Shown in pieces: positions 49,700 to 59,321 of a stretch of 64,000 nt of DNA. Under the pieces are notes generated by a model. The model saw nothing but the letters and a program-made list of their open reading frames with translations, was not told where the DNA came from and ran no database searches. Position 1 is the stretch's first letter; each line of letters begins with the position of its first letter. The stretch is from Tragulus kanchil (Eukaryota; Chordata; Mammalia; Artiodactyla; Tragulidae): positions 10,509,141 through 10,573,140 of the forward strand of contig JAIOJX010000025.1 of NCBI GenBank assembly GCA_022376925.1. Reading direction: 5' to 3'. The position numbers and the translations under genes are program-made.

Positions 49700-51890
49700 A
49701 AGAGCAAATTTTTAAGTCATGGACATTAAAAATTCATTTAAGAGAAAATGTTCACAGAATTCAACACTGATACAAAAAAATAACTTGTTTTAATAGTGAC
49801 AGGAAACTTGAGACTACTTGGTAATAGCAATCCTTAGAAAAGCTCTCAGGCGGACCTGACTCAGATTTGAATTCAAAAGTTTCTGTGGTTAAGGTCTGGG
49901 TTGGAATTGACTCCCCACAGATGAAGAAACATAAAATAAAAGTAATCCTTCACTGATTTTCACTCACCAGGCAACCACTTCCTAAATCTCAGTGCTATGC
50001 CGTCTGCTCTATCTCATATTTTCCAGGTTACTTTTATGCATGTTATGTATCAACCCTGCTTTAATAATGCTACCTTTAAACATATTTAAGGAGCCAAAGA
50101 ATAAACGAGCATTGATAGTTTCCTCAGAATATGAGTGCCAAGAATCACTTCTCCTGAGTAGGTAAGACATGGAAAATCAAAATAAACCGTTAGTGATACA
50201 TTTAATTTGATTCTACACATATTAAACCAAGTCTGGCCAAAGTGATAAAAATTCAAACGAAAAACTCCTCCTTTTTTCCCTAAAAAACATTAAAATAGAA
50301 TGTGTGTACAACTGTATATTTTTCTAACATGATAAAGCTGTGATATATGTTTTACCATGAAAGCTCTAAGATTTTTCTAAGGTAATATGTATACCATATT
50401 TTCTATATTATCTATACCATCATTATATTTATTCCCTCTATACCTCATATACTATCTTTTTAATTTTTTGAATAGTCATATTGTATATCTCTAATGCAAA
50501 GATGAACATGGATTACAGGTAATTTCAGAAAGAGAATATTAAGTCCTGCTGGGTAGCTGGGATCAGGAAAGCCTTTTTTTTTTAGCTTTGGGATAAATTT
50601 TAGCTGCCTTCTCATACTATTAGGTGTTTTTCACTAATGTTTCAAGAAATATACTAGTGACTATTTAGGGTCAAGAAATTTAAGACAATGATTTGGTAGC
50701 ATGATGTAGCAATAATACCTATATAAATATTTATGTTTTCAGTTTAATATCTATAGAGAGTAAGCAGGGTTTAAGAATTTGGTTGCTTGATATCTTCTTT
50801 CATTATCCTTATTTTGCAATCTTCAACAAATTCAACTAAAGATTTTGAAAAAAAAAAATACCTGTTCAAAACATTAGCTGAATATATATGTGTATATACA
50901 AGTGTAAATAAGAGCAAATTTTTAAGTCATGGACATTAAAAATTCATTTAAGAGAAAATGTTCACAGAATTCAACACTGATACAAAAAAATAACTTGTTT
51001 TAATAGTGACAGGAAACTTGAGACTACTTGGTAATAGCAATCCTTAGAAAAGCTCTCAGGCGGACCTGACTCAGATTTGAATTCAAAAGTTTCTGTGGTT
51101 AAGGTCTGGGTTGGAATTGACTCCCCACAGATGAAGAAACATAAAATAAAAGTAATCCTTCACTGATTTTCACTCACCAGGCAACCACTTCCTAAATCTC
51201 AGTGCTATGCCGTCTGCTCTATCTCATATTTTCCAGGTTACTTTTATGCATGTTATGTATCAACCCTGCTTTAATAATGCTACCTTTAAACATATTTAAG
51301 GAGCCAAAGAATAAACGAGCATTGATAGTTTCCTCAGAATATGAGTGCCAAGAATCACTTCTCCTGAGTAGGTAAGACATGGAAAATCAAAATAAACCGT
51401 TAGTGATACATTTAATTTGATTCTACACATATTAAACCAAGTCTGGCCAAAGTGATAAAAATTCAAACGAAAAACTCCTCCTTTTTTCCCTAAAAAACAT
51501 TAAAATAGAATGTGTGTACAACTGTATATTTTTCTAACATGATAAAGCTGTGATATATGTTTTACCATGAAAGCTCTAAGATTTTTCTAAGGTAATATGT
51601 ATACCATATTTTCTATATTATCTATACCATCATTATATTTATTCCCTCTATACCTCATATACTATCTTTTTAATTTTTTGAATAGTCATATTGTATATCT
51701 CTAATGCAAAGATGAACATGGATTACAGGTAATTTCAGAAAGAGAATATTAAGTCCTGCTGGGGGTAGCTGGGATCAGGAAAGCCTTTTAAAGGATATGC
51801 GCTTCCTTGTTCAAAAATCAGCTGATTTAAATAGAGATGGTTTTCTAGCTTTACATCAGAGAATTCAAACTTTTAGCTGCCTTCTCATAC
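49406..51890. repeat. Direct duplication 18 (offset 1210-1220)
   Basis: Block 49406 to about 50618 recurs at 50626 to about 51890. The second copy is corrupted near its start ('ggtcagaagaaaattatt' against 'ggtcaagaaattt'); the first is corrupted near its end, where about 74 bases are missing before 'agctgccttctcatac'. The interior of over 1 kb appears identical. It contains only unique A/T-rich DNA. Confidence 0.93.
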
Positions 51891-52003
51891 CTTGACTGCT
51901 ATTGACAATGATGACTGTTTTAATAGAAACAGCAAACTACCTGATGCTAGTCAAGTTTTATTTAGTTCAAACAGCATTTTAAAATATTTAGATTCATCTC
52001 CTA

Positions 52004-52178
52004 AGATCCCACATGCCGCAGAACAGTTGGACAGGGGTGCCCAATCACAAGCCAGCGCTCTGGAGCGCATGTGCCCAGAGCTGGTGCTCTGCAAGGAGAG
52101 AAGCCTCTGCAATGCGAGGCCCACACAGGCCAAAGAATAAAGATGGATGAAAATAAATAAATAAAAAAACAATAAAAG
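52004..52178 (+). mobile_element. CHR-2-like SINE, 5'-truncated
   Basis: Starts mid-element at 'agatcccacatgccgcag' and continues with the shared body ('gcccaatcacaagccagc', 'gcgcatgtgcccagagctgg', 'tgctctgcaaggagag') and an A-rich tail. The tRNA-like head is missing. It shares its 3' half with the SINEs at 15856, 42106 and 54162. Confidence 0.85.
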
Positions 52179-52449
52179 AGGTCAGAATTTAAAAAGAAAG
52201 AAACAAAAGCTGAAAATAGACATATCCATTGTTTTTAGTGTACCTTCTGGACAAAATTACCTCCCAAGAAATTATATATTGGACTTTTCTCCCTTCTGTT
52301 TTCTGCACTAACATAGCCATGGTATAATTTCTATAACCAAGTGAGCAATTTATGTCTGCACCCAGAACCTGTCTATACATATTGCAATGCATTTATTCTC
52401 AAGAACATAACTATTTTAATTTTTAATATACAATACTGGTCTTCTTTCT

Positions 52450-52648
52450 AAGTGCTAATCACCTAGTCATGACTGATTCTTTGGAACCCTACAGACTGTG
52501 GCCCACCAGGCTCCTCTGTTCTGGGATTCTCCAGGCAAGGAAACTGGAGTGGTTTGCCATTTCCTTTTCAGGGGAATCTTCCCAACCCAGGGGTTGAACC
52601 CGAATCCCCTGCTTTGGAGGTAGATTCTTTACTATCTGAGCCACTAAA
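52450..52648 (-). mobile_element. Bov-tA type SINE
   Basis: Reverse complement of Bov-tA: 'gtggcccaccaggctcctct', 'gattctccaggcaaggaaac', 'tgccatttccttttcagg', then the tRNA end 'gattctttactatctgagcc'. No target repeat found. Confidence 0.87.
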
Positions 52649-53065
52649 AAGTATCTAATCTTCCATTTAAAATATCTGAGTTATGAAGAGATATATGAAT
52701 TATTAAGATATTAGTCCTGTTCAAAGAATCTAAAAGTCCTAGACCACATGTTTGTGATATTTTTCTTATAAGAGAAAGTGTCTGAATTTAAATTCAGATT
52801 CACATAACAAATGTTTGCTCCAAAGTTGTGCATCTTTATTTCTTTAGTAAAATCATATTTAAGTGTTTCAGTAAGCAAAATATTATGAAGATGATCTATA
52901 GTAGAATTCTTCAAATATGTTCCTTGCAAAACACTTTTGAAAAACAATGTGTTTAGACTGCTATTGACAATGATGACTGTTTTAATAGAAACAGCAAACT
53001 ACCTGATGCTAGTCAAGTTTTATTTAGTTCAAACAGCATTTTAAAATATTTAGATTCATCTCCTA

Positions 53066-53240
53066 AGATCCCACATGCCGCAGAACAGTTGGACAGGGGT
53101 GCCCAATCACAAGCCAGCGCTCTGGAGCGCATGTGCCCAGAGCTGGTGCTCTGCAAGGAGAGAAGCCTCTGCAATGCGAGGCCCACACAGGCCAAAGAAT
53201 AAAGATGGATGAAAATAAATAAATAAAAAAACAATAAAAG
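53066..53240 (+). mobile_element. CHR-2-like SINE, second copy
   Basis: Copy of 52004-52178 through duplication 19. Confidence 0.85.
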
Positions 53241-53510
53241 AGGTCAGAATTTAAAAAGAAAGAAACAAAAGCTGAAAATAGACATATCCATTGTTTTTAG
53301 TGTACCTTCTGGACAAAATTACCTCCCAAGAAATTATATATTGGACTTTTCTCCCTTCTGTTTTCTGCACTAACATAGCCATGGTATAATTTCTATAACC
53401 AAGTGAGCAATTTACGTCTGCACCCAGAACCTGTCTATACATATTGCAATGCATTTATTCTCAAGAACATAACTATTTTAATTTTTAATATACAATACTG
53501 GTCTTCTTTC

Positions 53511-53708
53511 TAAGTGCTAATCACCTAGTCATGACTGATTCTTTGGAACCCTACAGACTGTGGCCCACCAGGCTCCTCTGTTCTGGGATTCTCCAGGCAA
53601 GGAAACTGGAGTGGTTTGCCATTTCCTTTTCAGGGAATCTTCCCAACCCAGGGGTTTAACCCTAATCCCCTGCTTTGGAGGTAGATTCTTTACTATCTGA
53701 GCCACTAA
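53511..53708 (-). mobile_element. Bov-tA type SINE, second copy
   Basis: Copy of 52450-52648 through duplication 19, with one base lost and three substitutions in and around the 'cccaacccagggg' segment. Confidence 0.87.
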
Positions 53709-54161
53709 AATGTATCTAATCTTCCATTTAAAATATCTGAGTTATGAAGAGATATATGAATTATTAAGATATTAGTCCTGTTCAAAGAATCTAAAAGTCC
53801 TAGACCACATGTTTGTGATATTTTTCTTATAAGAGAAAGTGTCTGAATTTAAATTCAGATTCACATAACAAATGTTTGCTCCAAAGTTGTGCATCTTTAT
53901 TTCTTTAGTAAAATCATATTTAAGTGTTTCAGTAAGCAAAATATTATGAAGATGATCTATAGTAGAATTCTTCAAATATGTTCCTTGCAAAACACTTTTG
54001 AAAAACAATGTGTTTCACAAAGAGTTTTGTTCAAAAAGTACACAGCTCTGCCAACTATTTCCATCCTCAATACAAACTGATAAGAGAGAAACTGTCACTT
54101 TTCTCAATTCTTTAGTTCAAAGGAAAAGAAATATTTATTACATATATATAAAACACATGTG

Positions 54162-54440
54162 AGGGCTTGCCTGGTGGTCCAGTGGGTAAAGCATTCATCC
54201 TGCAGTGCAAAGGGCCCAGGTTTGATCCCTTGCCTGGGATGATCCTGCATGCTGCGGAGCAGGATGTATTCATGTCCAATTGCAAGCCAGTGCTCTGCAG
54301 AGCATGTGCCCAGAGCTGGTGCTCTGCAGGGAGAGAGGCCACCGCAAAGGGAGGCCCACATAGGCCAAAGAGTAAAGATGGATGAAAAATAAATAAAAAA
54401 CAATAAAAAGAGGACCAAAAAAAAAAAAAATCCAACAAAC
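54162..54440 (+). mobile_element. CHR-2-like SINE, first of a tandem pair
   Basis: Head 'gcttgcctggtggtccag', body as in 42106 ('gtccaattgcaagccagtgc', 'gagcatgtgcccagagctgg') and a tail with 'aaaaataaataaaaaac' and an A run near 54418. 'aaaacacatgtg' lies at 54150-54161 and again at 54441-54452, a perfect 12-base target site duplication. Confidence 0.9.
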
Positions 54441-54452
54441 AAAACACATGTG

Positions 54453-54664
54453 GGCTTCTCTGGTGGTTCAGATTGCAAAGAATCTGGCTGCAATGCTGCA
54501 ATGCCGGAGACTAGGGTACGATCCTTGGGTTGGGAAGAACCCCTGGAGAAGGGAATAACAACCCATTCCAATATTCTTGCCTGGAAAATGCACTGGACAG
54601 ACCAGCCTGACAGACTACAGTCCATGAGGTCACAAAGAGTTGAACACGACTGAGTGACACACAC
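54453..54664 (+). mobile_element. Bov-tA SINE, second of a tandem pair
   Basis: Head 'ggcttctctggtggttcag', with 'gcaatgct' locally repeated ('gctgcaatgctgcaatgc'), then the Bov-A body to 'gagttgaacacgactgag'. It begins exactly where the downstream target repeat of the previous SINE ends. A further 'acacatgtg' at 54672-54680 probably is its own target repeat, so both elements used the same short sequence. Confidence 0.9.
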
Positions 54665-54680
54665 TTCATGTACACATGTG

Positions 54681-55322
54681 TGCATTACTTTGAGTTTCTT
54701 TGCTATTCCTTCTAAAGTCTATCTGAACACATTACTTAATAAACTCTACTCATTTTCACTATGTTTCACATATAAATCTAATGTATTAACTTAGCCTAAT
54801 GAGTGAGGGGATTCAGTAAGAAAGAATGTTTGATTAAAATAAAATGCCAGACCACCTCCACAATGCTTCCTATTACAATCCAAATCTAGAAATGTACCTT
54901 ATAATTGAGTGTTCTTATATGGAGGAATTATCTCCTCACTTTCTGAAGTTACAGCATTGTATCACTTGTGTATTAAGCCACAAAAAGCATACATTTGAGT
55001 ACTGACACATGATACATAATGCATATGGTTTCTTAAGAAGGTGACATATTAACTATATTTTTGGGAAAAAAAATAACTAAGTGTACAATCTGGGTTCTCT
55101 TATTAGGATTAAGGAAGAATATACCTAATGTGTATTTTCTACCTTTATTACACTTTTCAGCTTTCATTTCCTCCATTATTCCATGAACCCAAATAGGTAT
55201 CTAAACATAAAGAAGGCAGACTGTTTTTACAGCTGTTCTTACAAAGTTATACCTATGCCCTGTAGACCACACAGGGGGAACACAATTATTTAACTGTTAA
55301 GCAATACTAAAGATGGTTCATT
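54681..55322. other. Single-copy non-coding DNA
   Basis: A/T-rich sequence without a recognised repeat or gene, between the SINE pair and duplication 20. Confidence 0.6.
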
Positions 55323-55546
55323 CAAAGTTATTTATCTGCCCTGCTCAACGATCATCTCTGCATGCATATACGTCTCAGTACAAGAATGGAAATAGAAGTG
55401 AAAAAGGTGGAAGCAGTAGCAGATTTAATTTTCTTGCTCTCCAAAATCCCTGCGGACAGTGACTGCACTCATGCAATTAAAAGACACTAGCTCCGTGGAA
55501 GAAAAGCTATGGCAAATCTAGAAAACATATTTAAAAGTAAAGTCAA

Positions 55547-55922
55547 GCATTTCCCTGGTAGTTCAGTGGTAGAGTTCACCTGCCAATGTAGGAGAACACA
55601 GGTTCAATCCCTAATCTGGGAAGATCCCACATGCTGTGGGGCAACTAAGTCCATGAGCCACAACTATGGAGCCTGTGCTCTAGAGCCTCTGAGTCACAAC
55701 TATTGAGCCCATGTGCTTCAACTACTGGAGCCCATGTGCCCTAGAGCCTCAGTTCCACAACAAGAGAAGTCACTGCAACAAGAAGTTTGCTCATCTCAAC
55801 TAGAGAGTAGCCCCCACTCCCTGCAACTAGAGAAGAGCCTGTGGCAGCAGTGAAAGCCCAAAATAGTCAAAAATAAATAAATAAATAAAAACAAAATGCT
55901 AAAACTATTTTTAAAAAATAAA
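55547..55922 (+). mobile_element. tRNA-derived SINE (CHR-2-like) nested in BovB
   Basis: Starts 'gcatttccctggtagttcag', with B-box-like 'ggttcaatccctaatctggg', then the repeated 'gagccacaactatggagcc' type body and 'agagagtagcccccactccc', ending in 'aaataaataaataaa'. The 15-base flanks 'taaaagtaaagtcaa' (55532-55546) and 'taaaagcaaagtcaa' (55923-55937) differ at one base and consist of BovB sequence. The body is a longer type than in the other CHR-2-like SINEs of the window. Confidence 0.9.
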
Positions 55923-55978
55923 TAAAAGCAAAGTCAAACCTACAATTTTTTTCAGCAGTCATATGCAGATGTGAGAGT

Positions 55979-56378
55979 TTGACCATAAAAAAGGTTAAGC
56001 ACCAAAGAATTGATGCTTTTGAATTGTGGTGCTGGAGAAGACTCTTGAGAGTACCTTGGACTGCAGTTAGATCTAACCAGTCAATCCTAAATATTCCTGA
56101 ATATTCATTGGGAGGAATGATGCTGAAGCTGAAACTCCAATATCTTGGCCACCTGATGTGAGGAGATGACTTACTGGAAAAGACTCAGTTGCTGGGAAAG
56201 ACTGAAGGCAAAGGAGAAGATGAGATGGTTGAGAAGGATGAGATGGTTAGATAGCATCACTGACCATTCAGCTGACATGAATTTGAAAAACTCCGGGAGA
56301 TAGAGAAGGACAGGGAAGCTTGGTGTGTCCCAGTCCATGGGATCACAAAGAGCTGGACATAACTTAGTAGCTGAATAG
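55979..56378 (+). pseudogene. BovB ORF2 C-terminal remnant (first copy)
   Basis: The frame at 55979-56161 contains the typical BovB segment 'IDAFELWCWRRLLRVPWTA' and 'MLKLKLQYLGHLM', followed by an in-frame TGA at 56159. In the family this codon is CGA, so a CpG-to-TpG change made the stop. Further on, a frame shift separates this from 'MRWLDSITD' and 'DREAWCVPVHG', which lie in another frame. This is the region after the reverse transcriptase core; nothing here could be functional. Confidence 0.9.
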
Positions 56379-56519
56379 AAAAACAGCTCCAGGAGGAAAA
56401 AAAGAGAAGGAAAAAAAGGGAAGCTTGGTTTATCAGTCCAAAGTTATTTATCTGCCCTGCTCAACGATCATCTCTGCATGCATATCGTCTCAGTACAAGA
56501 ATGGAAATAGAAGTGAAAA

Positions 56520-57494
56520 AGGTGGAAGCAGTAGCAGATTTAATTTTCTTGCTCTCCAAAATCCCTGCGGACAGTGACTGCACTCATGCAATTAAAAGAC
56601 ACTAGCTCCGTGGAAGAAAAGCTATGGCAAATCTAGAAAACATATTTAAAAGTAAAGTCAAGCATTTCCCTGGTAGTTCAGTGGTAGAGTTCACCTGCCA
56701 ATGTAGGAGAACACAGGTTCAATCCCTAATCTGGGAAGATCCCACATGCTGTGGGGCAACTAAGTCCATGAGCCACAACTATGGAGCCTGTGCTCTAGAG
56801 CCTCTGAGTCACAACTATTGAGCCCATGTGCTTCAACTACTGGAGCCCATGTGCCCTAGAGCCTCAGTTCCACAACAAGAGAAGTCACTGCAACAAGAAG
56901 TTTGCTCATCTCAACTAGAGAGTAGCCCCCACTCCCTGCAACTAGAGAAGAGCCTGTGGCAGCAGTGAAAGCCCAAAATAGTCAAAAATAAATAAATAAA
57001 TAAAAACAAAATGCTAAAACTATTTTTAAAAAATAAATAAAAGCAAAGTCAAACCTACAATTTTTTTCAGCAGTCATATGCAGATGTGAGAGTTTGACCA
57101 TAAAAAAGGTTAAGCACCAAAGAATTGATGCTTTTGAATTGTGGTGCTGGAGAAGACTCTTGAGAGTACCTTGGACTGCAGTTAGATCTAACCAGTCAAT
57201 CCTAAATATTCCTGAATATTCATTGGGAGGAATGATGCTGAAGCTGAAACTCCAATATCTTGGCCACCTGATGTGAGGAGATGACTTACTGGAAAAGACT
57301 CAGTTGCTGGGAAAGACTGAAGGCAAAGGAGAAGATGAGATGGTTGAGAAGGATGAGATGGTTAGATAGCATCACTGACCATTCAGCTGACATGAATTTG
57401 AAAAAACTCCAGGAGATAGAGAAGGACAGGGAAGCTTGGTGTGTTCCAGTCCATGGGATCACAAAGAGCTGGACATAACTTAGTAGCTGAATAG
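56520..57494 (+). mobile_element. BovB LINE 3' end, second copy
   Basis: Copy of 55405-56378 through duplication 20, with the same nested SINE (56662-57037), the same TGA at the same codon and one extra A downstream that leaves the last frame (57281-57478) open. Shared nesting and shared stop show that it is not a second insertion. Confidence 0.92.
56662..57037 (+). mobile_element. Nested SINE, second copy
   Basis: Copy of the SINE at 55547-55922 with the same one-mismatch target repeats. Confidence 0.9.
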
Positions 57495-59321
57495 CAGTAA
57501 CAACAACAGCAGATCAATGAGGAGATTAATTTCAGAGAACTCTCTTTTGGGAATAAAATGGAACAGAAGAACAGTACACTGTAACACTATTTTAAAAAAT
57601 CACATCCCATGGTATAGAAAAGGACATGTGAGCGATACTGTCCTCTGTGCCTAAGCACATGCCCATGACATCTCAAACATGTACTTAAGGAAAAAACAGA
57701 AGTAAGCACAAGTAGAAGCCACAGTCTCATCATATAAGATTATATTCCACTTGTGAAAGTAAGTTCTCAGTACATTCAAATGCACTACACCATTTCCTTG
57801 TTTATCATTCAGCTCAGATTATCACATCTATGAAATAAATACACACAAACACCCCTCCCAGCCAAGATCTGTCATCTGTCAATAAAGCAATGCAAAATAA
57901 ATGAAAAGTACAATAAGAAAAATACTGAATGTAATACCCACCACACTGAGTGCCACTAAAGTTAATATCCATTCCTATAATCAGCTGAACTCCCAACTCA
58001 TAGGCAGCCTTAGAACCTTCTATCTTTTTATCTTCAAGAAAAGGATGGGAACGTTCTCAAGCACCTAAAAGTACATCGTGGCATGTTCGACTATTCTTTA
58101 AAGTTGTAACTTCAAAAACACAAAGATGTGGATTTCATATATCAACCTATTATTTCCCTTCTTGAAGACTACCTAGGGCAAGGGCTTTTGAAAAGGAAGA
58201 GCTCTATTGGGTAGTAGCTATGAAATATCAAAACATTAAAATTAGCACTGATTTCTCCTTCACTATTTTATTGGGAGGAATGATGCTGAAGCTGAAACTC
58301 CAATATCTTGGCCACCTGATGTGAGGAGATGACTTACTGGAAAAGACTCAGTTGCTGGGAAAGACTGAAGGCAAAGGAGAAGATGAGATGGTTGAGAAGG
58401 ATGAGATGGTTAGATAGCATCACTGACCATTCCGCTGACATGAATTGGAAAAAGCTGCAGGAGATAGAGAAGGACAGGGAAGCTTGGTGTGTTCCAGTCC
58501 ATGGGATCACAAAGAGCTGGACATAACTTAGTAGCTGAATAGCAGAAACAACAACAGCAGATCAATGAGGAGATTAATTTCAGAGAACTCTCTTTTGGGA
58601 ATAAAATGGAACAGAAGAACAGTACACTGTAACACTATTTTAAAAAATCACATCCCATGGTATAGAAAAGGACATGTGAGCGATACTGTCCTCTGTGCCT
58701 AAGCACATGCCCATGACATCTCAAACATGTACTTAAGGAAAAAACAGAAGTAAGCACAAGTAGAAGCCACAGTCTCATCATATAAGATTATATTCCACTT
58801 GTGAAAGTAAGTTCTCAGTACATTCAAATGCACTACACCATTTCCTTGTTTATCATTCAGCTCAGATTATCACATCTATGAAATAAATACACACAAACAC
58901 CCCTCCCAGCCAAGATCTGTCATCTGTCAATAAAGCAATGCAAAATAAATGAAAAGTACAATAAGAAAAATACTGAATGTAATACCCACCACACTGAGTG
59001 CCACTAAAGTTAATATCCATTCCTATAATCAGCTGAACTCCCAACTCATAGGCAGCCTTAGAACCTTCTATCTTTTTATCTTCAAGAAAAGGATGGGAAC
59101 GTTCTCAAGCACCTAAAAGTACATCGTGGCATGTTCGACTATTCTTTAAAGTTGTAACTTCAAAAACACAAAGATGTGGATTTCATATATCAACCTATTA
59201 TTTCCCTTCTTGAAGACTACCTAGGGCAAGGGCTTTTGAAAAGGAAGAGCTCTATTGGGTAGTAGCTATGAAATATCAAAACATTAAAATTAGCACTGAT
59301 TTCTCCTTCACTATTTTATTG
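57222..59321. repeat. Direct duplication 21 (offset 1048)
   Basis: Block 57222-58273 recurs at 58270-59321, sharing 'attg' at the junction. It starts inside the BovB and runs into unique DNA. Near the start the second copy differs at several bases ('catgaatttg' against 'catgaattgg', 'ctccagg' against 'ctgcagg', 'cagtaac' against 'cagaaac'). The segment 56107-56378, 57222-57494 and 58270-58541 is present three times. Confidence 0.95.
58270..58541 (+). mobile_element. BovB 3' end, third partial copy
   Basis: The last 270 bases of the BovB again, starting abruptly at 'attgggaggaatgatg' after unique DNA with no target repeat. It includes the TGA stop. It belongs to duplication 21, not to a new insertion. 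Confidence 0.88.

Larger units (their letters stand above)
51894..54015. repeat. Direct duplication 19 (offset 1061-1062)
   Basis: Block 51894-52954 recurs at 52956-54015 with almost no linker. It contains two SINEs of opposite orientation. Differences include 'caggggaatc' against 'cagggaatc', 'gttgaacccgaatc' against 'gtttaaccctaatc' and 'tttatgtctgc' against 'tttacgtctgc'. Confidence 0.95.
55405..56378 (+). mobile_element. BovB LINE 3' end, interrupted by a SINE
   Basis: BovB (RTE clade) 3' region. Before the SINE: 'tccaaaatccctgcggacag', 'caattaaaagacactagctc' and 'ggaagaaaagctatggcaaa'. After it: 'gcagatgtgagagtttgacc' and 'tgatgcttttgaattgtggt', through to the terminal 'cacaaagagctggacataac', which is shared with Bov-tA tails. 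BovB is confined to ruminants among eutherians commonly sequenced, which fixes the host group. The element is 5'-truncated and decayed. Confidence 0.92.
55323..57494. repeat. Direct duplication 20 (offset 1115-1116)
   Basis: Block 55323 to about 56378 recurs at 56439-57494 after a 60-base purine-rich linker (56379-56438) that looks like a garbled version of the sequence after the block. It carries a BovB LINE with a nested SINE. One A is missing from the first copy within the BovB ('tttgaaaaactcc' against 'tttgaaaaaactcc'). Confidence 0.95.

Noticed and set aside
54104..54685. 193-codon minus-strand open frame
   Set aside because: It spans the antisense of two adjacent SINEs. The 'MDCSLSGWSVQ' type start is the well-known incidental Bov-tA frame.
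15856..55922. tRNA genes
   Set aside because: B-box-like motifs occur only in SINE heads followed by SINE bodies and A-rich tails. None folds as a complete tRNA in my reading.
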